Below, one piece after another: positions 1-8,442 of a DNA stretch of 64,000 bases. How positions within the stretch are numbered: the stretch's first letter is position 1; every line of letters starts with the position of its first letter. Made by a program: the position numbers and the translations under genes. The notes beneath the pieces were generated by a model. It was not told where the DNA came from. It did not search any database and worked only from the letters and a program-made list of their open reading frames with translations. Location of the stretch: contig NZ_LMLP01000001.1 of assembly GCF_001421965.1 (NCBI RefSeq), positions 372,001 to 436,000 on the forward strand, written 5' to 3'. This DNA comes from Sphingomonas sp. Leaf67 (GTDB lineage Bacteria; Pseudomonadota; Alphaproteobacteria; Sphingomonadales; Sphingomonadaceae).

Positions 1-1090
1 CGAATTCGACCGCCATATCGGCCCACGTCTGGAACGATGAAATGATGCCGGTCAGGTGGAAGCCTCGCTTCACACTGGCCGGCATCCGCCCACGGGCAGC
101 TTGAAAATCCTCCTCACTCAATACGCGGGCGATGTTCTCCCCCGCGATTTCATCGGACAGCCAGCCATCGGGCAGCTTCATGCCACCCTTCTGCCAATGT
201 TCGACATGATCGAAGCCGCAGCACGGCGGGATCAGATGCGCCTGATCCGGCGCACCGTCCGGCCAGTGAATGTCACCCCATTCGGGAACGAACCTGCTGC
301 CGCACTCCGGGCATTTCAGATAGAAGCGGCGACGATCGGACGCAGCATAGGCCCGGCCAATCTTGCTTGTGCCTTTGATCAGCGGCGTGCTGATCTTGAG
401 CCGCTTTGATAAACCCTGTCGCTTCCAGACCTTCAATCGCTGGTCGACCATCGTCTCTGGGGAGCCTTGCCCCTCGACGTCGTCGGGATACTGGTCGAGA
501 TCGTCTTCGACAGCATAACGAACGGTGCGCTGGCGAAGTGACGCCGCCGATGTGGCACCGGCCAGCAGGACGAACCCGTTTGACCGCGAGAACCGAATTT
601 TGCCTTTTGTCGACCCGTCCCCGTCCGCCGTACCCTGCGCCCGGATCGTACCTCCGCGCGCCGGATTGAGTTTCGGCGTAGCCTCGACCATCGGCCAGAA
701 TTTTTCCGCCGCCCATGCCAGCGCGGCAGTAAGCGTGCCCTGCACGAACAGCATCGGCCCCGGCGCGAGATCGGACACGAAGCCTATCCAGTTTTCAGCC
801 GAAGCCGAACCGCCCGACTGGGCGCACTTGATGATGGACGCTTCCTCGCACGGGTCCTCCGGCGTGAGAGCATCCATAATTTCAACCAGTTCGGGGGCCG
901 TTTCATGCCGCCAAGGCCCAGGAATCGGATCGTCGTCGGCGAAACGCCGGTTGGAACTGGCCCACTCCGAAACCTTCATGCGCCGGGGCGGCCGGAGACC
1001 GGCGGCCATTGCCCGGTCGAGCGCCTTCACGTTCCCCTGCAACGCATCGCCAGCAGTGCTGCCGAAGCGTTGATAGTCGAACACGCTCAC
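1..1090 (-). CDS. Phage terminase large subunit, GpA family (partial, runs off window)
   Basis: The first 363 residues of a phage DNA-packaging ATPase/nuclease are visible; the C-terminus lies beyond the window edge. The start is a GTG whose GTGA overlaps the stop of the small-subunit gene, indicating translational coupling. Seen: a P-loop-like segment around residues 88-101 (IIKCAQSGGSASAENW), matching the SQ-G-SE type Walker A of GpA proteins, an acidic Walker-B-like segment (YAVEDDLDQYP) and a CPECG zinc-knuckle near residue 245, a hallmark of the GpA family. The protein would cut concatemeric phage DNA and drive it into the prohead. The reading frame was translated by hand from the reverse strand and stays open to base 1. 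Family assignment is strong; the nuclease domain cannot be seen. Confidence 0.88.
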   Translation of the reverse strand, partial: MSVFDYQRFGSTAGDALQGNVKALDRAMAAGLRPPRRMKVSEWASSNRRFADDDPIPGPWRHETAPELVEIMDALTPEDPCEEASIIKCAQSGGSASAENWIGFVSDLAPGPMLFVQGTLTAALAWAAEKFWPMVEATPKLNPARGGTIRAQGTADGDGSTKGKIRFSRSNGFVLLAGATSAASLRQRTVRYAVEDDLDQYPDDVEGQGSPETMVDQRLKVWKRQGLSKRLKISTPLIKGTSKIGRAYAASDRRRFYLKCPECGSRFVPEWGDIHWPDGAPDQAHLIPPCCGFDHVEHWQKGGMKLPDGWLSDEIAGENIARVLSEEDFQAARGRMPASVKRGFHLTGIISSFQTWADMAVEF

Positions 1091-1698
1091 TCCTGCGCCA
1101 ATTGTTCCGCAACCTCGGCTTCAAGGGCCGCCTCTTCATCAGTGGCATCATCGGCAACCAGCGCACCGCGCTCGACGTCATCCGCCAACTGAGCAAACAC
1201 ACGGTCGATTTCCGTGATGCCAAGGGCCATGACTGCGCGGACGTCACGCTCGGCGGCCAACCGTTCGGAGATTGCCCGCCACATGGCGTGCATTCGTTCA
1301 CGGGCGACCCGGCCCATTTCGGCTGCGCGCCGCTCCAACTCTACGCGAGGTGCCAGATCACCGGCATCGCGGGCATTCTTCATGCGCCGCTCGACCAACT
1401 GTTCCTCGGCAAGTTCGGTACGCACCAGTGCGGCACTCCGCACCGATAGACGAGGATCACCCCCTTCCTCTACTGGCTCGACAACTGCCGCAGCCAATGG
1501 CAGTCCGCCGGTTGGTCGACCACGCATAGGATCAACGCGAGCATTGATCCGCGCGTCGGTCCGTTCGACGTCGACTTTGATAGCACCGGTCTCCGGGCAC
1601 TCGCCCATCACCAGCAGACCCTTTTTCGCCCAGTTCGAAACGGCCGACTTGCCGACGCCACGATGCGAGGCGAACTCGCCTTTCGTTAGCAGCTTCAT
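1087..1698 (-). CDS. Phage terminase small subunit (Nu1-like DNA-packaging protein)
   Basis: This 203-aa protein lies directly upstream of, and overlaps by 4 bp, the large terminase gene. Residues 1-35 look like a winged-helix/MerR-type DNA-binding head (MKLLTKGEFASHRGVGKSAV), as in lambda Nu1, which recognises the packaging site. The middle and C-terminal parts are charged and helical, rich in Arg/Glu/Ala, fitting an oligomerising coiled region. The immediate 5' region contains repeated GTTCA/GTGAAC half-sites. Role is inferred from position and the N-terminal motif; small terminases diverge strongly. Confidence 0.78.
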   Translation of the reverse strand: MKLLTKGEFASHRGVGKSAVSNWAKKGLLVMGECPETGAIKVDVERTDARINARVDPMRGRPTGGLPLAAAVVEPVEEGGDPRLSVRSAALVRTELAEEQLVERRMKNARDAGDLAPRVELERRAAEMGRVARERMHAMWRAISERLAAERDVRAVMALGITEIDRVFAQLADDVERGALVADDATDEEAALEAEVAEQLAQE

Positions 1699-1842
1699 GA
1701 TCGGTCCCGTTCAAACGCGTGAACCAGTTCAGTTCACGAAGTTCATAATGCAAAAACGGCCCTGAACACCGAACCCGCGCGCTAAGCCACACCGCCCGAA
1801 GCGGAAAGACCGGGAAGGACCCAAGGCCCCCCCCTAAAACGC

Positions 1843-1880
1843 GCAACGCCCCGCCGGACCGAAGTCAGACGGGGCGTTGC
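1843..1880 (-). terminator. Strong hairpin, probable terminator
   Basis: A perfect 11-bp stem (GCAACGCCCCG at 1843-1853 with CGGGGCGTTGC at 1870-1880) and a 16-nt loop. Read on the minus strand it lies about 95 bp beyond the stop of the 179-aa phage gene and is followed by GCGTTTTAGG, a short T tract. It probably ends that transcript before the terminase genes, which would then need their own promoter in 1700-1842. The short T tract leaves some doubt. Confidence 0.5.
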
Positions 1881-1973
1881 AAGGCTCGGGGAGAGGGGGA
1901 TTGCCGTGCCGTACCCGAAGGCCCGTCCCAGCATGACGGGAAATAGCCGAAAACAACGGCCAATGTGGACACC

Positions 1974-2513
1974 CTATATTTTCGGTTCCGACATTATACC
2001 GGCTTGACCGCCGTCCACCCGCAGAAGTCCTTGGTTTGCACACACACAGGCCCGACCGACTGCACGGGCATATCGCTTGCGCAGCCCTTCCGCCCCACGC
2101 GTGACCCCCATCGGCTTGCGCAGCCGCAGCCACGGCACCTGCTTGTCGCCGCGCGCGAGGCACCCGATCGCCAGCGCCACCAACCGCCGGTCGTCATCGG
2201 CAACCGCCGCCAGCCACCCGAACGCCTGCTCCATCTCCACCACCTCGCCCCGCGTCGCCGCCACCGTGCGCAGCTTCACATCCGAACTGGATAGGTCACC
2301 ACCGCGTGCGTCATAGTCGCCCGCTGACGCTTCGCGCATGATCTCCGGCCATGCCGACCGCACCCGCTGCCACCCCGCTTCACGGTCGGGCAGACGCCAC
2401 GACACCCGCACCGCCTCGACCAGACGGGCCTCAACCTCGGCAAACGACAGCAAGCTTCCGACAGCGGAAGGATCGGTTTCGACCCTTCCGGGTCCGTCAA
2501 ACAGTCTAGTCAT
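1974..2513 (-). CDS. Phage protein of unknown function, DUF6362-like
   Basis: A 179-aa protein between the primase/helicase and terminase genes. The chosen start is ATG at 2513 (MTRLFDGPG); a TTG nine codons upstream is open but less likely. The N-terminal half carries a pattern with conserved Trp and Arg (EARLVEAVRVSWRLPDR) that recalls the DUF6362 proteins found late in alphaproteobacterial prophage replication modules. The C-terminal half contains a possible HTH-like segment (GVTRGAEGLRKRYARAVG), compatible with an Hxl/RinA-type late regulator or packaging accessory role. No catalytic motif is visible. The family name is from memory of the pattern. Confidence 0.6.
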   Translation of the reverse strand: MTRLFDGPGRVETDPSAVGSLLSFAEVEARLVEAVRVSWRLPDREAGWQRVRSAWPEIMREASAGDYDARGGDLSSSDVKLRTVAATRGEVVEMEQAFGWLAAVADDDRRLVALAIGCLARGDKQVPWLRLRKPMGVTRGAEGLRKRYARAVGRACVCANQGLLRVDGGQAGIMSEPKI

Positions 2514-2540
2514 TGAAATGACACCATTTTCTAAAGACAA

Positions 2541-2702
2541 TGGAAGGATTGGAAGGATTGGAAGGGTTTATGAGTATATTCGCTTGCGCATATGCGCGCG
2601 CATCCGCACCCGCATCAGAATATCGCACGCACCCTTCCAACCCTTCCGAACCCGCACAAATCCGCGCTTTTCCCGTTCCGGGAACCTTCCGCCACCCTTC
2701 CG
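2541..2702. repeat. Iteron-like cluster of TGGAAGG repeats around a palindrome
   Basis: In the 200-bp gap between the primase/helicase and the next phage gene, three 9-bp direct repeats TGGAAGG(A/G)T lie head to tail at 2541-2567. On the other side, inverted copies (ACCCTTCC) occur at 2631, 2640 and 2694, with a related copy near 2684. Between the arms lies a perfect 12-bp palindrome GCGCATATGCGC (2586-2597) in locally A+T-richer DNA. Additional single copies occur at about 2482 and 4607. The layout resembles a phage or plasmid replication origin or a multi-site operator next to replication genes; the function is inferred. Confidence 0.5.
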
Positions 2703-2713
2703 AACCGGAAGCA

Positions 2714-5700
2714 TCAGGGGGCAAGATAGTCATCGTCATCATCCGGCGGGTGCAATCGCCGGGCATCCGTATCATGCTCGATTACTCGACCCTGATCGTC
2801 AACGAAGTCCGATACGGCTCTAACCAGCTTCAGGTCCAGCCATTGGATGCCGTCGGACGCCTTCTTCTTGTGGCCCTTGTCGGTCATCGCTTTGGAAAAG
2901 CCCTTTTGCTTCCACTCGGTCTCGCCGGCCGCCTTCGACCATGCGACGAATACTTCGTACAGCACCGACGACTGGATGCGGCTCCCGACCACGGCTTCGG
3001 TGCATAGCTTCAGGAACCGGGACAGCGGGTCGCTATCCTCGCGATACTGTTGCGTCGCGGCCGACACCGCCTGCGGTTCGATCAGGCCGTTCGCCAGCCA
3101 GTCGAGCATCCCGCGCACGATGTGGTTCAGCACGCCCGGCGCTTCCGCCCGCAGCTTAGCCGGCAACTGCTCGTCGCGGTCGTTGTCCTCGACATGGGCG
3201 TCCCACATCACCAGCTTAAGCCGCCGCCAGATCCCTTCGTCGGTGCCGGGGACGTCGGGTCGGTAATTGCCGCCGATGAACAGCTTGAACAGCGGCACCA
3301 GATCGAAGAACCCACGATGCAGCGCACGCACCGCCATCGGCTCGCCGCCCGTTGCTGCCTTGATCAGCGCTTCGTTCAGCTTCGCCCCGCGCTCCGGCTC
3401 CGACGCGCGCAACATCCGCACGCCGCCCAGTCGCGCCAGATCGGGCGATGCCTGCTCGCCGCGTTTCTTGATGCCCTGATCGAGGAACGTCTCAATCCCG
3501 ATCGTCCCCGAATAATCGCCCAGCGCGTACGCCCACAGGTCAATCGTCGTCGACTTCCCGTTCGCGCCCAGCCCGTACCAGAACCACAGCTTTTGCTCGC
3601 TGGTATCGCCGCTCGCGCCATAGCCGGCGCACTGGTGCAGGTAGCGCCGCATTTCGGCCTCCGGCTGCGCCCACACAAAGAACCCGTCATAGACCGGGCT
3701 GGTCGCGTCCGGGTCATAGTCGACCGGTGCCAACTTGGTGTTCAGATCGTCGCGACGATGCGGGCACAGTTCGACGCTCGACGATCGCGACCCATCCGGC
3801 AACCGCTCACGCGCGAACCGCAGCGTCCCGTTCAGGACGTTGATGGCATAGGGGTCGACGTCGAACGCCTCGATCGGCACCGTCAGCCACCGCCGCGACA
3901 GATTGGCGATGGCCTGCGGCTTGCCGGCAACCTCGCTCTGCCGACCGAACACCCGCATCATCGTGGAATGCAATTCCCACGTCTTCCCCTTGACCCGCCA
4001 GTGGTCGAGGCCGTGAGGATTGTCGGTTTCCAGCGCGAGCGTCTGTTGCTTTTCGCTGCCAGTCAATTGGTACTGGACGCCCGTGTCGTGCACCAGTTGC
4101 CCTTCGGTCTGGATCGCGCGGACCGTCTCGAACACCGCCGCGACCACCTCGGCCGGCGCGATATCCTTTTCCTGATCCAGCACCTTCCAGCGCCGCCCGT
4201 CCCAGCCCAGCCAGCCTTTGGCGGTCGTGAACCGGTAATCGGCACCGTATCGGGCGAAGAACCGTTCCGCGATGCCGAAATCGGTCATCGGGAACCCGGC
4301 GCACTTGAGCGACAGCAGGATCGGCCCCGGATCGAACCCACGCGCAATGCCATCGCCCAACGCCTGATCGATATCGTCGGGCTGAACATCCGCGATCGTC
4401 TCGCATCCTTCCCATAGCGTCTCGGCCGCTTCGGATTCGTCGATCAGCCCGGCACCGACGCGCCGCCCGACCGAGAAGGCAAGCCGCGTGGCAGCATCCT
4501 TGGTGCGGTCAATATGTTGGAGACGCCGCAGCATCCACGCGGCAGAGATTGTGCGCAGCCGCGCCCGGTCGACCTCCCCCAGCGATTGCTGGTCATCGAC
4601 ACTTCCAACCCGGAAGGGTTCGTTTTTTACCCGCCCGGCGGCGGAAGGGGCCGGCGCGGCGGCAGGCGCGGACCGCGCCCTGTTCCCGCGTTCCCGGCGG
4701 GAACGCGATGATGCCGCGACCTCTTCGAGGTCGCGAGGTTGCTGAAGTCCGGCTATCCATCCGCTTTCGATCGTCGCTGCCAGTTGCCGATCGTCGTCGT
4801 TGCCCGGATTGTCCCGCGCTGCCGCCTCGACACAGGTCCGCGCAAAGCCGCTATCGATCGCGCCGGCCGCGACCAGAGTCGCCACCTTGAACGCGCTGGT
4901 ATTCAACTGGGCGTTGCGGTTGCCGCTACCGGCAGTGCGGATGTCGCGACATTCCGCCTCAACCGCCACCATCGCATATTTGCGAACATCGTCCGACACG
5001 TCGATCGCTGCCACAGCGACGCCCGGCCGGGCGCGGGCGGCAGGCTTCGCCTTACCGCTACCAACCTTTGCCGCACGCTCGCGCAACACCCGTTCCAGCG
5101 CCGCCGGCAGTGGCGCTACGGCGGCCGGATCGGCCCAATCACCCGTGATCCAGCGATAGGCACCTGGCCCCTTTTTGCCGCCTTGCTTCAGATCCCCGAC
5201 GCGTTCGGAGGGCGGCGCGATCACGTAGCCGCCATGCCCACGAACATCGACGTGCTGCGGCAAATTGCCCCGGTTGCCGATCGGCTCACCGGCCGGCATC
5301 CGGTACCAATGATGCTCGCCACCGCTAGGCGTTGACGACACCAGCGTCGCCGGCAACGGTTGACCCATCTGCACGGTCAGAGCGGCCTTGAGCCGATCAA
5401 CGCTCCATTCGTCGCGCGTGACCTCCCCGGTTTCTTCGTCGACCAGCTCGTCGACGCGCGGATCGAAATCGATATGCAGCAGCCCGCTGGCACCGGCGTT
5501 CAGCCCGATCTGGGCGACCGGCCACCTGCGCCACCACGCCTCGATCTGGACTTCGTCACAGGTCGCCTTGTGCAGTCCACCCGTGTTCGGAATGACCTTG
5601 TCGTTTTCGTCCCGATCGCCGCTGACCAGCGGTCGCCCGTTCTGGACGTTGCAGGGGAATACCGCCCAGCCCCGGCGCGCAAAAGCAATCGCTGCCTGCC

Positions 5701-5731
5701 CCATGGGCGACAACGCCGACACCGTATTCAC
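2714..5731 (-). CDS. Bifunctional DNA primase-polymerase / D5-type helicase
   Basis: A 1005-aa phage replication protein. The N-terminus (about residues 10-215) is a prim-pol (archaeo-eukaryotic primase-like) domain: an HIDFDP pair of metal-binding aspartates at 86-91, TPSGGEHHWYR at 134-144 and a GHGGYVIAPP loop near 166-174. A low-complexity basic linker (340-370) follows, then a D5_N region and an SF3 helicase with Walker A YGLGANGKST at about 719-728, an acidic ASEPERG segment and a conserved GGNYRPDVPGTD sensor stretch. It would synthesise primers and unwind DNA at the prophage origin. The start is GTG (MNTVSALSP), overlapping the stop of a 31-aa ORF by GTGA and preceded by a GGGGGA ribosome site. 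Confidence 0.93.
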   Translation of the reverse strand: MNTVSALSPMGQAAIAFARRGWAVFPCNVQNGRPLVSGDRDENDKVIPNTGGLHKATCDEVQIEAWWRRWPVAQIGLNAGASGLLHIDFDPRVDELVDEETGEVTRDEWSVDRLKAALTVQMGQPLPATLVSSTPSGGEHHWYRMPAGEPIGNRGNLPQHVDVRGHGGYVIAPPSERVGDLKQGGKKGPGAYRWITGDWADPAAVAPLPAALERVLRERAAKVGSGKAKPAARARPGVAVAAIDVSDDVRKYAMVAVEAECRDIRTAGSGNRNAQLNTSAFKVATLVAAGAIDSGFARTCVEAAARDNPGNDDDRQLAATIESGWIAGLQQPRDLEEVAASSRSRRERGNRARSAPAAAPAPSAAGRVKNEPFRVGSVDDQQSLGEVDRARLRTISAAWMLRRLQHIDRTKDAATRLAFSVGRRVGAGLIDESEAAETLWEGCETIADVQPDDIDQALGDGIARGFDPGPILLSLKCAGFPMTDFGIAERFFARYGADYRFTTAKGWLGWDGRRWKVLDQEKDIAPAEVVAAVFETVRAIQTEGQLVHDTGVQYQLTGSEKQQTLALETDNPHGLDHWRVKGKTWELHSTMMRVFGRQSEVAGKPQAIANLSRRWLTVPIEAFDVDPYAINVLNGTLRFARERLPDGSRSSSVELCPHRRDDLNTKLAPVDYDPDATSPVYDGFFVWAQPEAEMRRYLHQCAGYGASGDTSEQKLWFWYGLGANGKSTTIDLWAYALGDYSGTIGIETFLDQGIKKRGEQASPDLARLGGVRMLRASEPERGAKLNEALIKAATGGEPMAVRALHRGFFDLVPLFKLFIGGNYRPDVPGTDEGIWRRLKLVMWDAHVEDNDRDEQLPAKLRAEAPGVLNHIVRGMLDWLANGLIEPQAVSAATQQYREDSDPLSRFLKLCTEAVVGSRIQSSVLYEVFVAWSKAAGETEWKQKGFSKAMTDKGHKKKASDGIQWLDLKLVRAVSDFVDDQGRVIEHDTDARRLHPPDDDDDYLAP

Positions 5732-5823
5732 GACGATGATTCCCCCGAAGACTTACCGGCGGGCGCTTTCACAACGCGGCCCACCAAAGCGCGACGGGCG
5801 ACTGCCCGACGCTGATCGATCAT
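5728..5823 (-). CDS. 31-aa small ORF coupled on both sides
   Basis: Translation gives a basic peptide beginning MIDQRRAVARRALVGRVVK and ending in GESSS. Its ATG overlaps the upstream gene stop as ATGA (5823-5820) and its own TGA overlaps the GTG of the primase as GTGA (5731-5728). This double 4-bp overlap is the same arrangement used by the rest of this leftward operon, which is the main reason to believe it is translated. It may act only as a translational coupler. No homologue recognised. Confidence 0.45.
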   Translation of the reverse strand: MIDQRRAVARRALVGRVVKAPAGKSSGESSS

Positions 5824-6050
5824 GGCCCGGCTGCGCCAGTTTCAGTGGACGCGGCCGCGATGATCTCCCGTTCGATTCCAGCGATCAGGTGGCACCGCAG
5901 TTCGCGCTTCGCGCTTCCAAGCCTCTGCCACAGTCGGCCCGGCACAGCGGGACGGCATCGTCGACAAACGACTTCCCAGCCATGCTTTGGCAGACCGCAG
6001 GCAGGACAAACCGTCGCCGCCCGGTCGCGCAGGATGCCAGCTTCAGTCAC
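5820..6050 (-). CDS. Small zinc-ribbon phage protein
   Basis: A 76-aa protein if started from the GTG at 6050, whose GTGACTGA overlaps the stop of the upstream gene; an ATG at 6080 would add ten residues and give a longer overlap. It has two CxxC-type pairs (CPACG at about 15-19 and CRRC about 12 residues later), which look like one zinc ribbon, and an Arg-rich helical C-terminus (LWQRLGSAKRELRCHL). A role in DNA or RNA binding during prophage replication is plausible from its position before the primase, but nothing more specific is visible. Confidence 0.65.
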   Translation of the reverse strand: MTEAGILRDRAATVCPACGLPKHGWEVVCRRCRPAVPGRLWQRLGSAKRELRCHLIAGIEREIIAAASTETGAAGP

Positions 6051-6522
6051 AAGTGATCTCGATACCAAGACCACGCTCAATGACCGCCAACAGCGTGACG
6101 CCGGGCAATTTACCGTCCGCGCGCGCTCGCAACAGCACCGCCTGCCAGACTTGCGGCCAGCGAACGGCGACGTGCCGCACGAGGTCGCTGGGCGTTTCGA
6201 GCAGGGCCGAGGCCACCAGTTCAGCCGGCGTCGCCTTGACCATGATATTGACCGCCTTCGCCGTCGTTTTGACCGGCACCGGCGCTATCACCCGCTCCGG
6301 GGCAGACGGCATTGTGTCCGGCAACCGGTCGGGATTCGCAGCGATGAAACTGCGGACGGCAAGAACCGTCTCGGGCTTCGCGATCCGCGACCGCAGCAGA
6401 TGAGAAAGCGTCTGCGCAGGCACACCGCTGGCCCGCGACAAGGCGGCTTTGGTGATGCCCAGTCGCAGGCAATAGCGATCGACTTCACCGCTAAGGGTAG
6501 CGCCGTTCACCCGGCCGGGCAT
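6043..6522 (-). CDS. Phage HTH (XRE-like) protein
   Basis: A 159-aa protein whose first 55 residues form a lambda-repressor-like helix-turn-helix (LGITKAALSRASGVPAQTLS). The C-terminal part (about 80-155) has no recognised domain but contains Trp/Val-rich helices (LVRHVAVRWPQVWQAVLL). The ATG at 6522 has a GGAGAG ribosome site 5 nt upstream; a GTG at 6510 would give the GTGA overlap typical of this operon. It is the fourth DNA-binding-like protein in the leftward early operon and may control later genes or help load the replication proteins. Function is inferred from domain and place. Confidence 0.75.
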   Translation of the reverse strand: MPGRVNGATLSGEVDRYCLRLGITKAALSRASGVPAQTLSHLLRSRIAKPETVLAVRSFIAANPDRLPDTMPSAPERVIAPVPVKTTAKAVNIMVKATPAELVASALLETPSDLVRHVAVRWPQVWQAVLLRARADGKLPGVTLLAVIERGLGIEITCD

Positions 6523-7064
6523 AGCGTCTCTCCGGTGCTAACGATGGTGATCGTCCGCCGCGCGACGCCGCCGATATTCGGTGCGGAAACCCGCAACAGC
6601 CCGAAGTCGCGCAGCTTGCAGATTGTGTCGCTGACCCGCTGCGGCGTCATGCCGATCAGCGTTGCCGATATCTGGGCGTTCGTCGGACACGACAGGCCGC
6701 GCGCCGCGCAGCGTTCCAGCAGGTCCAGCACGTCGACCGCCGCCTGCGGCAGTTTGTCGAGGACGACCGGGTCCGCCGCGAACGGCTTGTTCGTCCGGGT
6801 CGCGATGTATTCGAACAATTCCGGATCGACCTTGCTGCGTACCTGATTGATCTGCACCGCGCCGGTTCGAGCCAGTAGCCGCGCTCGTTCCCCCAGCGCG
6901 GCACCAATGCGAGGAACGCGCGCATAGACGCACCGCCGGTTCGTAGCGGCCGTTATCGCCCAACTGGACAGGGCATTCGGCGAACAGGCGAACGCGCCAC
7001 CCAGTTCAGCCAGCGGTTCAAGTACATCGATCGGCCGATGCGACGCGACAGTCTGGTGCATCAT
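6507..7064 (-). CDS. Phage winged-helix protein, possible replication or regulatory factor
   Basis: A 185-aa protein that starts with two Met codons; the first overlaps the preceding stop as ATGA. Residues about 105-165 form a winged helix (CPTNAQISATLIGMTPQRVS followed by ICKLRDFGLLRV), resembling a MarR/GntR-like wing. The N-terminal part (40-75) contains an Ala-rich helix set. In comparable prophages a gene at this place encodes a replication-initiator-like or transcriptional protein, but no diagnostic motif is seen here. The assignment is limited to a wHTH protein. Confidence 0.7.
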   Translation of the reverse strand: MMHQTVASHRPIDVLEPLAELGGAFACSPNALSSWAITAATNRRCVYARVPRIGAALGERARLLARTGAVQINQVRSKVDPELFEYIATRTNKPFAADPVVLDKLPQAAVDVLDLLERCAARGLSCPTNAQISATLIGMTPQRVSDTICKLRDFGLLRVSAPNIGGVARRTITIVSTGETLCPAG

Positions 7065-7354
7065 GCCGCCCGCCGCATCGTCCGCGCAGGCACCGGATCA
7101 CCCCAGTGGCCACGTGCCGGCGAAGACCAGTCGCGCACCAGCACCGCATGACCGGTCGCTAGGGCAATCGCGAACCGTTCGTCTGCGCCGGGGATCAGTT
7201 CACCCGCGACCATCCGGTCGAGCTTGCCGAAGTCCACACCGACGGAGGCTAATGCTCCCCGCGCCGAAATAGACGACCGCGACAGAAACCACGCCGAAAG
7301 ACGCCGCGCGCCTTCGTTCGGCACCTGCGCCGGCAGGTACAGCTTCGACATCAC
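7061..7354 (-). CDS. Small phage protein, HTH-like, unknown function
   Basis: A 97-aa protein in the leftward early operon. The start is GTG at 7354 (GTGA overlap) or the next codon, ATG at 7351, with a GAGGAAG ribosome site close upstream. Residues 20-60 (SAWFLSRSSISARGALASVG followed by KLDRMVAGELIPGADE) have the helix spacing of a Cro/C1-type fold but with a weak match. Overlaps on both sides support expression as part of the operon. Confidence 0.6.
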   Translation of the reverse strand: MMSKLYLPAQVPNEGARRLSAWFLSRSSISARGALASVGVDFGKLDRMVAGELIPGADERFAIALATGHAVLVRDWSSPARGHWGDPVPARTMRRAA

Positions 7355-7827
7355 TTCCTCCCCGCGCGAACCGCGCTCTGTCGTGTTTGCATGGCGCTGA
7401 TCGCACTGGCGCAGGCGTCCAGCGCGTCCGGTGGGATCGCCATTAATTCAGCGTCATCGAGCGAACCGGGCGATTGCCGGTCCGAAAGGGCCATGCTCAA
7501 AAGGTGCGACACCTTCAGCAAATTGCAGAGCGCGTCACCGTCCGCCGCACCCACGCACTCGGCCGGCACCGAACGCCGCCCGGCCCGCGCTAGAAAACCG
7601 TCGAGTGCCAAGGGATTAAGACCAAGGGCATTCGCGAGAAAGTCGATGCGTAGCGTCGACGTTTCGTCCCGCGCGTTCCGCACGGTCTTTTCGTCGCAGC
7701 CCAGCGCCTTGCCTACACGGGTCGGCCCGAGGCTCTGGCAAAGCGGCACGAGCATTGCCCGCGTTAATTCGCGGGCGTCGTCTTCCGTTATCGGGATAAA
7801 AGCCGGAGAGACCATTCCGCCGCTCAT
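7351..7827 (-). CDS. Phage HTH protein of unknown function
   Basis: A 158-aa protein translated from an ATG whose ATGA overlaps the upstream stop. Residues 22-65 are a clear helix-turn-helix (VPLCQSLGPTRVGKALGCDE, then KTVRNARDE) of the XRE type, followed by a helical segment around LALDGFLARAGRRSVP. The C-terminal half is mostly helical with no catalytic residues in view. It lies two genes after Cro and may be a second early regulator, comparable in position to lambda CII, although it does not resemble CII in sequence. Confidence 0.7.
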   Translation of the reverse strand: MSGGMVSPAFIPITEDDARELTRAMLVPLCQSLGPTRVGKALGCDEKTVRNARDETSTLRIDFLANALGLNPLALDGFLARAGRRSVPAECVGAADGDALCNLLKVSHLLSMALSDRQSPGSLDDAELMAIPPDALDACASAISAMQTRQSAVRAGRK

Positions 7828-8213
7828 TGGCTAGGCCCTTTCGTATGCCCGACCCCGTCGTCATGCCCGCCGCAAGAGTCCTCACTCCGCAGATCGACAC
7901 CGATCCAGACCGGACCGGGCGTGAGCGGGAACGCGGCGATGCGCTCGGCAATCCAGCTTGCCTCGACACCGTCTGGTGTCGTCAAAACCAGAATGCCGCC
8001 ATTGCCATCCTTGCCCGTTTCGTTCCGCTCCACGGACGGGTTGGCCCGCGACGCGCGGACAGGGTGGCCGTTCAGGACGCTGGCGGCGTCGACCTTCAGG
8101 GAGGCTCCGTGGAGATTGGGGACACGATGGAAGTCTCGCCATCTACGGCGCGCTTTCATCGCAGCGAAGGGGAGCGCAACCGACGCTGCGCAAAGCAACA
8201 GCGCGGTGTTCAT
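7824..8213 (-). CDS. Small membrane-anchored or exported phage protein
   Basis: A 129-aa protein with a hydrophobic N-terminus (MNTALLLCAASVALPFAAMK) followed by a basic patch (ARRRWR), which reads as a signal anchor with the rest in the periplasm, or as an uncleaved inner-membrane segment. The remainder is polar with no recognisable fold (VWIGVDLR near the end). It is coupled to the cro-like gene by ATGA at its start and to the next gene at its stop. Membrane proteins in early lysogeny operons are often superinfection-exclusion factors; here that is speculation. Confidence 0.6.
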   Translation of the reverse strand: MNTALLLCAASVALPFAAMKARRRWRDFHRVPNLHGASLKVDAASVLNGHPVRASRANPSVERNETGKDGNGGILVLTTPDGVEASWIAERIAAFPLTPGPVWIGVDLRSEDSCGGHDDGVGHTKGPSQ

Positions 8214-8431
8214 GCTGGCACTGTTTCTGCGACCTGCCCGGTCTCGAAATCGACCATCTTTCCTACGGCTTCCGCAGCAAGCCTCAGATGATCCGCGCGA
8301 GACGGGGGCATACCGATACGCCGCCAGCTATGGACGGTCGAAATCGGCAGCTTCAACAGCTTGGCGACGGCTGTTGTGCCGTCCAATCCCGCGAGTACGC
8401 GGCAAGTGATGTCAGGGGGAACCGTGTCCAT
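8210..8431 (-). CDS. Cro-like antirepressor
   Basis: A 73-aa protein starting MDTVPPDITC, divergent from the CI-type repressor and first in the leftward early operon. Residues 16-55 form a compact HTH (TTAVAKLLKLPISTVHSWRR) of the YdaS/Cro kind, with the GMPPSRAD segment typical of YdaS-like toxin/Cro proteins. Its size, position and the operators directly upstream (first palindrome 12 bp before the ATG) argue for the lytic-switch Cro role. Longer in-frame starts exist but would run through the operators. No clear ribosome site is visible. Confidence 0.82.
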   Translation of the reverse strand: MDTVPPDITCRVLAGLDGTTAVAKLLKLPISTVHSWRRIGMPPSRADHLRLAAEAVGKMVDFETGQVAETVPA

Positions 8432-8442
8432 AGCGCCGGTAA

